From Pigmentiphaga kullae (GTDB lineage: Bacteria; Pseudomonadota; Gammaproteobacteria; Burkholderiales; Burkholderiaceae_B), in the NCBI RefSeq assembly GCF_004216695.1, contig NZ_SGXC01000002.1, positions 496,001 to 560,000 of the forward strand: 64,000 bases of DNA. The letters are read 5' to 3'. Below the pieces are notes generated by a model, which was not told the origin of the DNA, did not search any database, and saw nothing but the letters and a program-made list of their open reading frames with translations. The first letter of the stretch is position 1. The number at the start of each line of letters is the position of its first letter. Positions 56,751-64,000 of this stretch are shown in pieces. Made by a program: the position numbers and the translations under genes.

Positions 56751-58801
56751 GCGACAAGATCAAGTCCGTACCGTCCGTCTCCGTCTCCTATGCGCGTAAC
56801 GGTGTATCGACCAAAGCCAATTCCCTCGGGATGCGGCCCATGCAGGAACGCGCTTACGAGAAGCGAGGTGAGCAATATCTGCTTATCAAGTCGCCACCAG
56901 CATCGGGGAAGAGTCGGGCACTGATGTTCGTGGCACTCGACAAGCTCAAGAATCAGGGCCTCAAGCAGGCCATCATCGTCGTGCCCGAGAAGTCCATCGG
57001 AGCCAGCTTCAACGACGAGCCGCTGTCGAAGTACGGCTTCTGGGCTGATTGGCGCGTCGAGCCAAAGTGGAACTTGTGCAATGCGCCAGGCAACGACAAT
57101 GGCGGTAAGGTCAAGTCCCTCGGCGTGTTCCTCGAAGGCGACGACAAGGTGCTGGTCTGCACCCACGCCACTTTCCGCTTTGCGATCGATGCCTATGGCG
57201 TCGAGGCGTTCGACGACCGTCTGATCGCCGTCGATGAGTTTCATCACGTTTCGGCCAACCCCGATAATAAACTGGGCACACACCTAGGCCAGTTCATCGC
57301 ACGGGGCAAGACTCACATCGTCGCAATGACCGGCTCCTACTTCCGGGGCGACGCTGAGGCCGTCCTCGCTCCGCAAGACGAGTCGAAGTTCGATACCGTT
57401 ACGTACACCTACTACGAACAGCTCAACGGCTACGAGTATCTTAAGCAACTCGACATCGGCTACTTCTTCTACAGCGGCCCCTACGTCGATGACATCCTCA
57501 ATGTCCTTGACCCTGCCGAGAAGACCATTATCCACATCCCCAACGTCAATTCGCGCGAGAGCACGAAGGACAAGATGCGCGAGGTGGAGCACATCATCGA
57601 GGCGCTGGGGGAGTGGCAGGGCATCGATGCCGCCACAGGGTTCCAACTCGTCAAGCGCCCGGATGGCCGCGTATTGCGCATCGCTGATCTGGTCGATGAC
57701 GATGCCTCAAAGCGTGACCGGGTGTCCGCCGCGCTTAAAGACCCGGTGCAGAAGAACAACCGCGACCATGTGGACATCATCATCGCGCTGGGTATGGCGA
57801 AGGAAGGCTTCGACTGGATTTGGTGCGAACACGCGCTGACCGTGGGCTACCGTGCCAGCTTGACCGAAATCGTTCAGATCATTGGTCGTGCCACCCGCGA
57901 TGCACCTGGAAAGATTCGCGCGAGGTTCACCAATCTGATCGCCGAGCCGGATGCGACCGAGGAAGCGGTCACAGAGGCCATCAACGATACGTTGAAGGCC
58001 ATCGCGGCGAGTCTGCTGATGGAGCAGGTTCTCGCTCCGCGTTTCGAGTTCAAGCCCAAGAATCCCGACAGCGGCCCGACGCCAGGCTTTACCTATGGCG
58101 AGGGTGGCTATGACCCAGACCGCTGCAACATCGGCGTCAATGAGCAGACAGGGGCGTACCAGATCGAGATCAAGGGCCTCGCCGAACCCAAGAGCAAAGA
58201 GGCAGCGCGCATCTGCCAAGAAGACTTGAACGAGGTCATCGCTGCGTTTGTACAGGACAAGCCCACCATCGAGCGCGGCCTGTTCGATGAGGAGCTGGTG
58301 CCCGAGGAGCTGACGCAGGTTCGCATGGGCAAGATCATCAAGGACAAGTATCCCGAGCTTGACGCTGAAGATCAGGAGGCCGTGCGCCAGCACGCCATCG
58401 CCGCCCTCAACCTCACGCAGCAGGCCAAGCGGCTTGTCACCGACGGCGAGAGAGAGGGGGGGGGCAACACCGCCCTGATCGACGGTGTGCGCCGCTTTGC
58501 AATGGACGTGCGCGAGCTGGACATCGATCTCATCGACCGTATCAACCCCTTCGGCGAAGCCTACGCCATCCTTGCCAAGACCATGAGCGAGGACAGCTTG
58601 AAGCAGGTCGCGGTGGCCATCTCAGCCAAGCGCACCTCGATCACGCCTGAAGATGCCAAAGTGATTGCCAAGCGTGCGGTGGAGTTCAAACGCGAGCGTG
58701 GGCGGGCGCCATCGGTGACCTCCCTGGACGCCTGGGAAAAGCACCTTGCCGAAGGTGCGGCCGCCTTCATGCGCTTCAGGGCGGAGGGGCGCTATGAGTA
58801 A
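56747..58801 (+). CDS. SF2 DEAD/DEAH-like helicase of the defence-like operon
   Basis: The 684-residue protein has all core helicase motifs: RPMQERAYE (Q-like), Walker A SPPASGKS (residues 49-56), DEFH box (163-166), MTGSYF (motif III) and QIIGRATR (motif VI, 377-384). It resembles the ATP-driven translocases of type I/III restriction systems. A G9 tract near codon 570-573 sits inside the frame. The C-terminus has a KRERGRAPSVTSLDAWEKHL motif that recurs in the next protein. It is coupled to both neighbours by overlaps. Confidence 0.85.
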   Translation: MSDKIKSVPSVSVSYARNGVSTKANSLGMRPMQERAYEKRGEQYLLIKSPPASGKSRALMFVALDKLKNQGLKQAIIVVPEKSIGASFNDEPLSKYGFWADWRVEPKWNLCNAPGNDNGGKVKSLGVFLEGDDKVLVCTHATFRFAIDAYGVEAFDDRLIAVDEFHHVSANPDNKLGTHLGQFIARGKTHIVAMTGSYFRGDAEAVLAPQDESKFDTVTYTYYEQLNGYEYLKQLDIGYFFYSGPYVDDILNVLDPAEKTIIHIPNVNSRESTKDKMREVEHIIEALGEWQGIDAATGFQLVKRPDGRVLRIADLVDDDASKRDRVSAALKDPVQKNNRDHVDIIIALGMAKEGFDWIWCEHALTVGYRASLTEIVQIIGRATRDAPGKIRARFTNLIAEPDATEEAVTEAINDTLKAIAASLLMEQVLAPRFEFKPKNPDSGPTPGFTYGEGGYDPDRCNIGVNEQTGAYQIEIKGLAEPKSKEAARICQEDLNEVIAAFVQDKPTIERGLFDEELVPEELTQVRMGKIIKDKYPELDAEDQEAVRQHAIAALNLTQQAKRLVTDGEREGGGNTALIDGVRRFAMDVRELDIDLIDRINPFGEAYAILAKTMSEDSLKQVAVAISAKRTSITPEDAKVIAKRAVEFKRERGRAPSVTSLDAWEKHLAEGAAAFMRFRAEGRYE
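58456..58464 (+). repeat. G9 homopolymer inside the helicase gene
   Basis: Nine consecutive G encode Glu-Gly-Gly-Gly after an AGAGAGAG run. Gain or loss of one G would shift the frame for the last 110 codons. Such tracts drive phase variation in Bordetella and other bacteria. In this copy the frame is open. Confidence 0.85.
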
Positions 58802-59984
58802 CTCCGATCTTGACGACCTGGCGGCGGAGCTTGCCGAGTTCGCTCCGCCTGAGAAGAAAAATGGACGTCCAGCCAGCGAGGAGCGTGTCATCGCTGGCTT
58901 CGAGGAAATCCAACGCTTCGTAGAGCAGCACGGGCGTGCGCCGCAGCATGGCGAAGACCGCGACATATTCGAGCGCCTATATGCCGTGCGGCTCGACCGT
59001 CTACGCGCGCTCCCGGATTGCCGCGCCTTGCTTGAGCAGCTAGACCAGCAGGGCTTGCTTGCTGGGGCGCCGACCATCACCGCTTCGGCGGACGCAACTA
59101 TCGACATCGATGGCCTGGCCGCCGAGCTGGCTGACATTCCCCATGCGGACGACATCACGGTCCTGCGCCATGTCCGCACCAGCGTCGAAAAGCGCGCTGC
59201 TGAGGAGATTGAGCATCGCGAAAAATGCGACGACTTTGATCGCTATGAACACCTGTTCAAGGCGATAAAGCAGGACCTCAAGAGTGGTGTTCGCAACACC
59301 AGGAGCTTTCTGAGCCAGGCAAAGGCAATGGAAGCTATCCAGCAGGGGGCCTACTACATCCTCAATGGGCAGATCGCGTATATCGCCGAGGTTGGCGAGG
59401 ACTTCACCACGCAATACGATCGACGTGACAGTCGACTGCGGGTGATCTTCGACAACGGAACCGAAAGCAAGATACTCTTGCGGTCGTTCCAGCGCGCGCT
59501 CCATCGTGATGAGGCCGCGCGCGTTATCAGCGACCCGGATGCGGGGCCTCTATTCAATGACAGCTTAGAAGAAGGCGACATCCAGAGCGGCACGATCTAC
59601 GTCCTGCGCTCGCTGTCGGATCACCCCTACATCGCGCAGCACCGCGACCTCATCCATAAGGTGGGTGTTACCGGCGGCAGGGTGGAGGCGCGCATCGCCA
59701 ACGCCGAACACGACTCCACCTACCTATTGGCGAAGGTCGAAGTGGTGGCGACCTACAAGCTCGCAGGCATCAACCGCACCCGGATGGAGAACCTGTTCCA
59801 TAGGCTGTTCGCGCCTGCACGGTTGAACATCACTATCAATGACCGCTTCGGCCATCCTGTGCAGCCCGAGGAGTGGTTTCTCGTTCCGCTGTTCGTCATC
59901 GACGAAGCCGTGGCGCGCATCAAGGATGGCAGCATCACCGGGTACATCTACGATCCAAGTGCAGCGAAGCTGGTGAAGGCATAG
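58794..59984 (+). CDS. GIY-YIG nuclease (T5orf172/MUG113-like)
   Basis: The 396-residue protein has an N-terminal EIQRFVEQHGRAPQHGEDRD module like the helicase C-terminus, then a middle region. The C-terminal nuclease domain reads GTIYVLRSLS, HKVGVTGGRVEARIANAEHD and PEEWFLVP, a divergent GIY-YIG core with the catalytic Arg and Glu in place. The start at 58794 overlaps the helicase stop by 8 bp, after GGAGGGG. It is the likely cutting subunit of the operon. An alternative start 16 codons up is unlikely. Confidence 0.82.
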   Translation: MSNSDLDDLAAELAEFAPPEKKNGRPASEERVIAGFEEIQRFVEQHGRAPQHGEDRDIFERLYAVRLDRLRALPDCRALLEQLDQQGLLAGAPTITASADATIDIDGLAAELADIPHADDITVLRHVRTSVEKRAAEEIEHREKCDDFDRYEHLFKAIKQDLKSGVRNTRSFLSQAKAMEAIQQGAYYILNGQIAYIAEVGEDFTTQYDRRDSRLRVIFDNGTESKILLRSFQRALHRDEAARVISDPDAGPLFNDSLEEGDIQSGTIYVLRSLSDHPYIAQHRDLIHKVGVTGGRVEARIANAEHDSTYLLAKVEVVATYKLAGINRTRMENLFHRLFAPARLNITINDRFGHPVQPEEWFLVPLFVIDEAVARIKDGSITGYIYDPSAAKLVKA

Positions 59985-60124
59985 GACAGCCCATAGGCAT
60001 GAATAGCCCTGGACGCGTGCCAGGATGAGCGCCAGGAAAGCAGTATGACGAAGCGGCATTCGCCGGCGGGCTGGCCCACACCGCAAGTCTGACGATGCCG
60101 ACTCAAGCCCTTCTTTGGTGTTGG

Positions 60125-60142
60125 ATGGTATTTTTCATGGCA
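60125..60142 (+). repeat. integrase arm-like repeat, copy 3
   Basis: ATGGTATTTTTCATGGCA lies 80 bp left of att copy 3, the same spacing as copy 2. Bases 59985-60203 contain no gene; they are the right end of island 2. Confidence 0.65.
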
Positions 60143-60203
60143 TCCACAATTTGTTTATTCTCAAATTATTGTTTTTAAACGTCTCTTTCTTGCAAATGAT
60201 AAT

Positions 60204-60216
60204 CGAGTGGGAGTGA
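60204..60216 (+). repeat. att-like direct repeat, copy 3
   Basis: CGAGTGGGAGTGA matches the guaA end in 12 of 13 bases. It marks the right border of island 2. The next bases (TCCGGCATAAACCGGTACC) contain a CCGG dyad and resemble those after copy 2. Confidence 0.75.
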
Positions 60217-60320
60217 AATCGGGTCCGGCATAAACCGGTACCAGATAGCACGAAACCATCCCTAAGCCCGTGTAACTACGGTTTTTTATTCTCGGCGCCG
60301 GTTTCACGGAGAAATCAGCC

Positions 60321-61037
60321 TTGAACATGTCTTTTCCCTGGCTAGGGCTGGTAGGCGCAATCTCGCTGCTCCTGCTCCTATTCGGATCCAACCTTCTTCG
60401 CAGTGATAAAGCTGTCTCGCGATGGCGGGACCTGACTTGGCTGTCATGGGCAGGAGTAACGGCCTACCTTATCCATAACGTCGAGGAATACGGGATCGAC
60501 GTGTTCGGCCGGACGTACGCGTTTCCAACGTCGATGTGCCAGCTGTTTGGCTTCCAGGACGCTGCACATTGTCCCGCACCTCCGGCATTCTTCACCGCGG
60601 TCAATGTGCCGATGTTCTGGTTTGCCGCGCCGGTCGCCGCCTTGCTCAGCCGGCGTCATCCCTTGGTCGGTCTCGCACTCTACGGCGTGATGTCGGTGAA
60701 CGTTGTCGCGCATGTCATCGGCGGCATCGTCGCCGGGTCGATCTACAACCCTGGCTGGTTGACAGCGATTTTGCTGTTCCTGCCGCTGGCGGCATGGGTG
60801 GTTCGAACCCTCTTCGGAAGGGGCGGTTTTCGCTATGGCGCATGGGCGTTCCTGACAGGGTGGGGGATCGCTCTGCACCTCATTTTGGCGGGCTCGCTTG
60901 TCCCGCTCATGAAAGGCTGGATAAGCACGTCTACTCCTGCGATTGTCATGCAGGTGGTCAACGCCGGACTTCTTATCGCCGTACCTTGGTTGGCCGAACG
61001 CTGGCGTGGGGGCGTCCTGATCCGACCTGCGGGCTGA
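60321..61037 (+). CDS. HXXEE-domain membrane protein
   Basis: The protein of about 238 residues has six or more membrane segments and the name-giving motif in LIHNVEEYG (His, Glu, Glu). The family is uncharacterised; the motif may bind metal. A TTG start at 60321 has GGAG 9 bases upstream, while the ATG two codons on has poorer spacing. It lies directly right of att copy 3, so it may belong to the old chromosome or to a third element. Confidence 0.75.
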   Translation: MNMSFPWLGLVGAISLLLLLFGSNLLRSDKAVSRWRDLTWLSWAGVTAYLIHNVEEYGIDVFGRTYAFPTSMCQLFGFQDAAHCPAPPAFFTAVNVPMFWFAAPVAALLSRRHPLVGLALYGVMSVNVVAHVIGGIVAGSIYNPGWLTAILLFLPLAAWVVRTLFGRGGFRYGAWAFLTGWGIALHLILAGSLVPLMKGWISTSTPAIVMQVVNAGLLIAVPWLAERWRGGVLIRPAG

Positions 61038-61150
61038 TCGGTTAGTTGGGCCAGCATCTTCTGAGAATGTCTCGGATCAGCTTCTCGAAGTCCGAATAGC
61101 CTTGCTCTTTTCCACCGAAAGACTTGCTCTATCCCCAGTGCAATAGGTCC

Positions 61151-61582
61151 CTAGCCACCCCAGCCCGTAAGATTGCCTGGCGCTCTGCGCTGTCTCAATC
61201 TTCCCGCCGCAGCAACCTTGAGCAGGCGCTGGAAGGTCGGACATTGCGCATGGTTGGCCGCAGGGCATTCCGCAGCATGGCGCAAGCCTTCGCTCATGGC
61301 GCGTAGTCGTTTGATGGTCGCATTGATTTCGTCGGCTTTGGCCGACAAGACTTTCCTATCGACCTTTGGCGCCCCGGCGGGGGAGAGCATGGCGCCGATT
61401 TCGTCCAACGACAGGCCGCCGGCCTGCCCCAGCGCGATCAGCGCCAACTGATCCAGCACGTCGGGCGCGAAGCGCCGGCGTTCGCCGGCGGGGCTGGTCG
61501 CGGTGATCAATCCTTTTTTCTCGTAGAACCGCAATGTCGAGGAAGGTACGCCGGTGCGCCGGGCGACTTCTGAAATGTCCAC
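61151..61582 (-). CDS. MerR-family transcriptional regulator
   Basis: The 143-residue protein has the MerR winged helix (MDISEVARRTGVPSSTLRFY), a coiled-coil dimer helix, and a C-terminal HAAECPAANHAQCPTFQRLL with two Cys that could sense metal or redox state. It is divergent from DUF2938 across a MerR-type promoter and most likely controls it. Confidence 0.88.
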   Translation of the reverse strand: MDISEVARRTGVPSSTLRFYEKKGLITATSPAGERRRFAPDVLDQLALIALGQAGGLSLDEIGAMLSPAGAPKVDRKVLSAKADEINATIKRLRAMSEGLRHAAECPAANHAQCPTFQRLLKVAAAGRLRQRRAPGNLTGWGG

Positions 61583-61592
61583 GCTGCACCCC

Positions 61593-61623
61593 TTGACTTG
61601 AAGTTGACTTCAACTTCTATCAT
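61593..61623 (+). promoter_or_regulatory. MerR-type promoter with 19-bp spacer
   Basis: TTGACT (61593-61598) and TATCAT (61618-61623) are 19 bp apart, the over-long spacer that MerR proteins untwist. The perfect dyad AAGTTGACTTCAACTT (61601-61616) fills the spacer. This fixes the DUF2938 start downstream of about 61630. Confidence 0.85.
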
Positions 61624-61663
61624 GCCTTGGAACGACGGTTTCATCAATCGAAAAGGAATGGCC

Positions 61664-62158
61664 ATGGTATCGACGGGCGAAGCAGCAAGGGTGGTTCTGG
61701 TCGGGATCGGCGCGACAATCGTGCTGGATGTCTGGTCCATGATCCTGAAGGGCTTGGGTATTCCCACGCTGGACTACGCGTTGGTTGGCAGGTGGGCGGG
61801 ACATCTGTGCCGGGGCAGGTTCGCACATGCCAGCATAGCGAAGACCGAGTCCATACCCGGCGAATCGCCGCTGGGATGGGCGATTCATTACGCCGTGGGC
61901 ATCGTGTTCGCGGCATTGCTGGTGGGCATTTGCGGTACGGCGTGGCTGCACGATCCCGCGTGGCTGCCCGCCCTGGCTGTGGGGGTAGCAACGGTCATGG
62001 TTCCCTGGTTCGTCATGCAGCCGGCTATGGGCGCGGGCGTTGCTTCATCCCACACGCCCACGCCGATGAAGAACCGCATGCGCAACCTGGCAACGCATGC
62101 GGTATTCGGCTGCGGTCTTTACGTGTCGGCGGCCTTGCTCAAGCTGGTGTGGGCATGA
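61664..62158 (+). CDS. DUF2938 membrane protein
   Basis: The protein of about 164 residues has four hydrophobic segments (GIGATIVLDVWSMILKGLGI, then YAVGIVFAALLVGI). Two earlier in-frame ATGs, at 61598 and 61622, fall inside the MerR promoter. The ATG at 61664, with AAGGA seven bases upstream, is therefore preferred. The family is uncharacterised and is often found beside MerR regulators. Confidence 0.75.
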   Translation: MVSTGEAARVVLVGIGATIVLDVWSMILKGLGIPTLDYALVGRWAGHLCRGRFAHASIAKTESIPGESPLGWAIHYAVGIVFAALLVGICGTAWLHDPAWLPALAVGVATVMVPWFVMQPAMGAGVASSHTPTPMKNRMRNLATHAVFGCGLYVSAALLKLVWA

Positions 62159-62171
62159 GCTGGGTGTTCCG

Positions 62172-63149
62172 CTATTTCATCCCGAACCAGGCCGGATCCG
62201 CCGCTAAGGCCACCGCTCCAATCAACGACACAACCGTCGCCAGCAGCACCGGCCCGTCAAACGACTCCAGCTCCGGATTCAGCACCCGTGCAAACCACAC
62301 CCGCATGACGAGCGACGTCCGCTGTATGGGTATCACGACCGACGCCGGCGCGATGGCAAGGGCCATGTAGACAAAGATCTGCGAGGCCGCGGCGGTCGCG
62401 CCCGCGACCGAATACCATCCGAGCGTAGGGCGCGACATGGTCAGCGACCGGCTCAGGCCACCCTGGCAGATGACGAGGGCCACCACGCCCACGGTCGCGG
62501 CGGTATAGGCCACGGCGGCGCCGGCCAGCCCTCCAGCCATCCCGTTCCCCTCCACCATGGCCTGCCGGACCAGGATGGGGCTGGAGCCATACGCCAGCGC
62601 CGAGAGGGTGGCGAACAGGTAGCCTTCGCCCAGTTTGGGTTGGAAGCCGCTGGCGGCGGATTTCGTCTCGACCTGGGTCGACTCAACGGACGCGCGCTTG
62701 AACGGGCGGAAGGATGCCGGCGCATGGGCTCGCGCGGCCAGCATAGGCGCGGCCATGATCAGCACGATGCCGACGATGTGCAGCGGGGTCAGCCGCTCGC
62801 CCAGAAGGACGATGGCCAGCACCAGCGTGATCAGCACGCTGGTCTGCTGCACGGGCCCGACCAGTACGGTACCCATGGCGCGCGTCGCGCGGTAGTTGCA
62901 ATAGCGGCCGAAGCCGAAGTGCAGCAGGCCGGCAGCGGAGAAGAGCAACGTCGAGCGCAGCGGAAACGTTTGCAGGTGGCCGGTTCCCCCAACCGCCAGC
63001 ACCGCGATCCAGACCATTACCGTGCCAAGCAGCAACGTGACGACCATGGCCTGTGACAGCGTTCCGGCGACGACCCCGCGGCGTAGCGTGGCGTTGTTCG
63101 CGGCGAAGGTGAAGGCCGCGAGAAGCGCGAGGACGGTCGGCAGGATCAT
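62172..63149 (-). CDS. EamA/DMT-family transporter
   Basis: The 325-residue protein has ten predicted membrane segments in two EamA repeats (ALLAAFTFAANNATLRRG in the first; LFATLSALAYGSSPILVRQA in the second). The drug/metabolite transporter family exports or imports small metabolites; the substrate is unknown. Its start overlaps the stop of the upstream diguanylate cyclase gene (ATGA). Confidence 0.85.
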   Translation of the reverse strand: MILPTVLALLAAFTFAANNATLRRGVVAGTLSQAMVVTLLLGTVMVWIAVLAVGGTGHLQTFPLRSTLLFSAAGLLHFGFGRYCNYRATRAMGTVLVGPVQQTSVLITLVLAIVLLGERLTPLHIVGIVLIMAAPMLAARAHAPASFRPFKRASVESTQVETKSAASGFQPKLGEGYLFATLSALAYGSSPILVRQAMVEGNGMAGGLAGAAVAYTAATVGVVALVICQGGLSRSLTMSRPTLGWYSVAGATAAASQIFVYMALAIAPASVVIPIQRTSLVMRVWFARVLNPELESFDGPVLLATVVSLIGAVALAADPAWFGMK

Positions 63150-64000
63150 GCCGTGCGCTGGGTCCGCCGTGCCTGTTTATCGGCATACATGAGCTGGTCG
63201 GCTACCTTGAGCACGGCTTGCAGCGAGCTGACGGAGGGGTCGACGCTGGCGATGCCGAAGCTGGCGCCGGGGTAGTCGAAGCTGCATTCGGTGAAGGTAT
63301 AGGTGCCGGTCAGCAGCGGCGCGAGCCGGTTGCGCATGGCCTCGGCCGGGCCGTTCGGGTCGTCGGGCTGGGGCGGGTCGACCAGGCCGATGACGACGAA
63401 TTCGTCGCCGCCCAGCCGGCCCAGCATGTCGCTTTTGCGCAGGCCGGCGGACATGCGTTGGCCGACCTCGATCAGGAATTTGTCGCCGACCACGTGTCCG
63501 TAGGTGTCATTGATGGCCTTGAAACCATCCAGGTCGATGAAGGCGACGAGCACCCACATCCGGGTTTCTTTGGCCAGGGTGAACAGGCGGTCCAGTTCGG
63601 CCAGGACGGCGCGGCGGTTGGGCAGGCCGGTCAGGGCGTCGTAGTTGGCCGCGTATTGTTCTTCCTGGCGGCGCATCACCATTTGTCCGGCCGCCTGGCC
63701 GGACAGCAGGATCAGGACCAGGCCGACCATGGCCACCAGGCCGGCGGTGTAAAGGTGCTGCGTGCGCATGGGCGCGACGTGGTCGAGCGTGGCCAGGGTG
63801 ATCAACTGGTATTGGGGATTGGTCAGCGGCTGGCGCCGGATCAGGTAGGGCTTGTCGTCGATCAGCCATTGGCCGGCATCGGGGCCGGCGTTGGCGATCG
63901 GATGCGCGTTCATGGGTTCGCCGGGTTCTTCGCCGCCGTCGGGCGGCAACACGGTGCCGGGGGGCAGGAGCGCGGCCAGGTTGCGCAGCATGAAAGACTC
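63146..64000 (-). CDS. membrane diguanylate cyclase (GGDEF), 5' partial
   Basis: The frame is open to the right window edge. Visible are the end of a periplasmic sensor region (WLIDDKPYLIRRQPLTN), one membrane segment (LYTAGLVAMVGLVLILLSG) and a complete GGDEF domain with DALTGLPNRRAV, GRLGGDEFVVI and the inhibitory I-site RKSD five residues before it. It should make c-di-GMP under product inhibition. The N-terminus and signal are outside the window. Confidence 0.9.
   Translation of the reverse strand, partial: ESFMLRNLAALLPPGTVLPPDGGEEPGEPMNAHPIANAGPDAGQWLIDDKPYLIRRQPLTNPQYQLITLATLDHVAPMRTQHLYTAGLVAMVGLVLILLSGQAAGQMVMRRQEEQYAANYDALTGLPNRRAVLAELDRLFTLAKETRMWVLVAFIDLDGFKAINDTYGHVVGDKFLIEVGQRMSAGLRKSDMLGRLGGDEFVVIGLVDPPQPDDPNGPAEAMRNRLAPLLTGTYTFTECSFDYPGASFGIASVDPSVSSLQAVLKVADQLMYADKQARRTQRTA

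Larger units (their letters stand above)
52733..60216. mobile_element. guaA-associated island 2 carrying the methyltransferase/helicase/nuclease operon
   Basis: A 7.5-kb stretch lies between att copies 2 and 3. It has toxin-antitoxin debris on the left, a four-gene operon in the middle, and a right end (59985-60203) built like that of island 1. No integrase or transposase is recognisable. Base composition is below the chromosome throughout and lowest inside the methyltransferase. Confidence 0.7.

Noticed and set aside
53723-59984. Assignment of the operon to BREX, DISARM or type I restriction
   Set aside because: No PglZ, no DUF1998 or PLD gene, no separate HsdS; the methyltransferase is MmeI-like and the nuclease is GIY-YIG.

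Overview
The window is GC-rich (about two thirds G+C by eye) and carries a betaproteobacterial core gene order: rpsB-tsf-pyrH-frr-uppS-cdsA-dxr-rseP-bamA-skp-lpxD-fabZ-lpxA-lpxB-rnhB, then ppsR/ppsA, smpB/ratA/rnfH and guaB-guaA. The gene order, two periplasmic receptors of the Bug type and the general protein style point to the Alcaligenaceae (Bordetella/Achromobacter-like). The species cannot be fixed from the sequence alone.

Layout. 1-7.4 kb: end of a purine-nucleoside phosphorylase gene, a GST, glycogen phosphorylase, and map-glnD. 7.5-23.8 kb: translation factors, UMP kinase, undecaprenyl-PP and CDP-DAG synthesis, DXP reductoisomerase, RseP, BamA, Skp and the lipid A genes, all on the + strand with many overlaps. 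23.8-32.1 kb: an accessory catabolic operon of eight - strand genes (two Bug receptors, creatininase-like hydrolase, HpcH aldolase, maleate isomerase/racemase, M20 amidohydrolase, D-2-hydroxyacid dehydrogenase, VOC protein) with a divergent LysR regulator. 32.1-35.5 kb: ppsR and ppsA, divergent. 35.6-45.4 kb: an alpha/beta-hydrolase operon behind paired palindromic operators, a Tat/lipoprotein serine hydrolase, NfeD-SPFH, and a CoA-transferase/CoA-transferase/fused acyl-CoA dehydrogenase operon. 45.5-50.05 kb: smpB, ratA-rnfH, guaB-guaA.

50.05-60.2 kb is foreign DNA at the 3' end of guaA. The last codons of guaA recur as a 12-13 bp direct repeat at 52720 and 60204, so two islands appear to sit in tandem, each with the same right-end structure. 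No integrase remains. Island 1 carries an FRG-domain protein and a PIN toxin with its DNA-binding antitoxin. Island 2 carries toxin-antitoxin debris and a tightly coupled operon: small HTH protein, MmeI-like N6-adenine methyltransferase without the nuclease motif, SF2 helicase with a G9 tract, and GIY-YIG nuclease. This operon is the best candidate here for an uncommon defence (restriction-modification-like) system.

60.3-64 kb: a membrane HXXEE protein, a MerR regulator facing a DUF2938 membrane protein across a classical 19-bp-spacer MerR promoter, an EamA transporter, and a diguanylate cyclase cut by the window end.

A second notable element is a family of four gene-terminal repeats (after gst, rpsB, tsf and ppsA). 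All four lie in the same orientation relative to the stop codon, and their hairpin flanks vary in a compensatory way.
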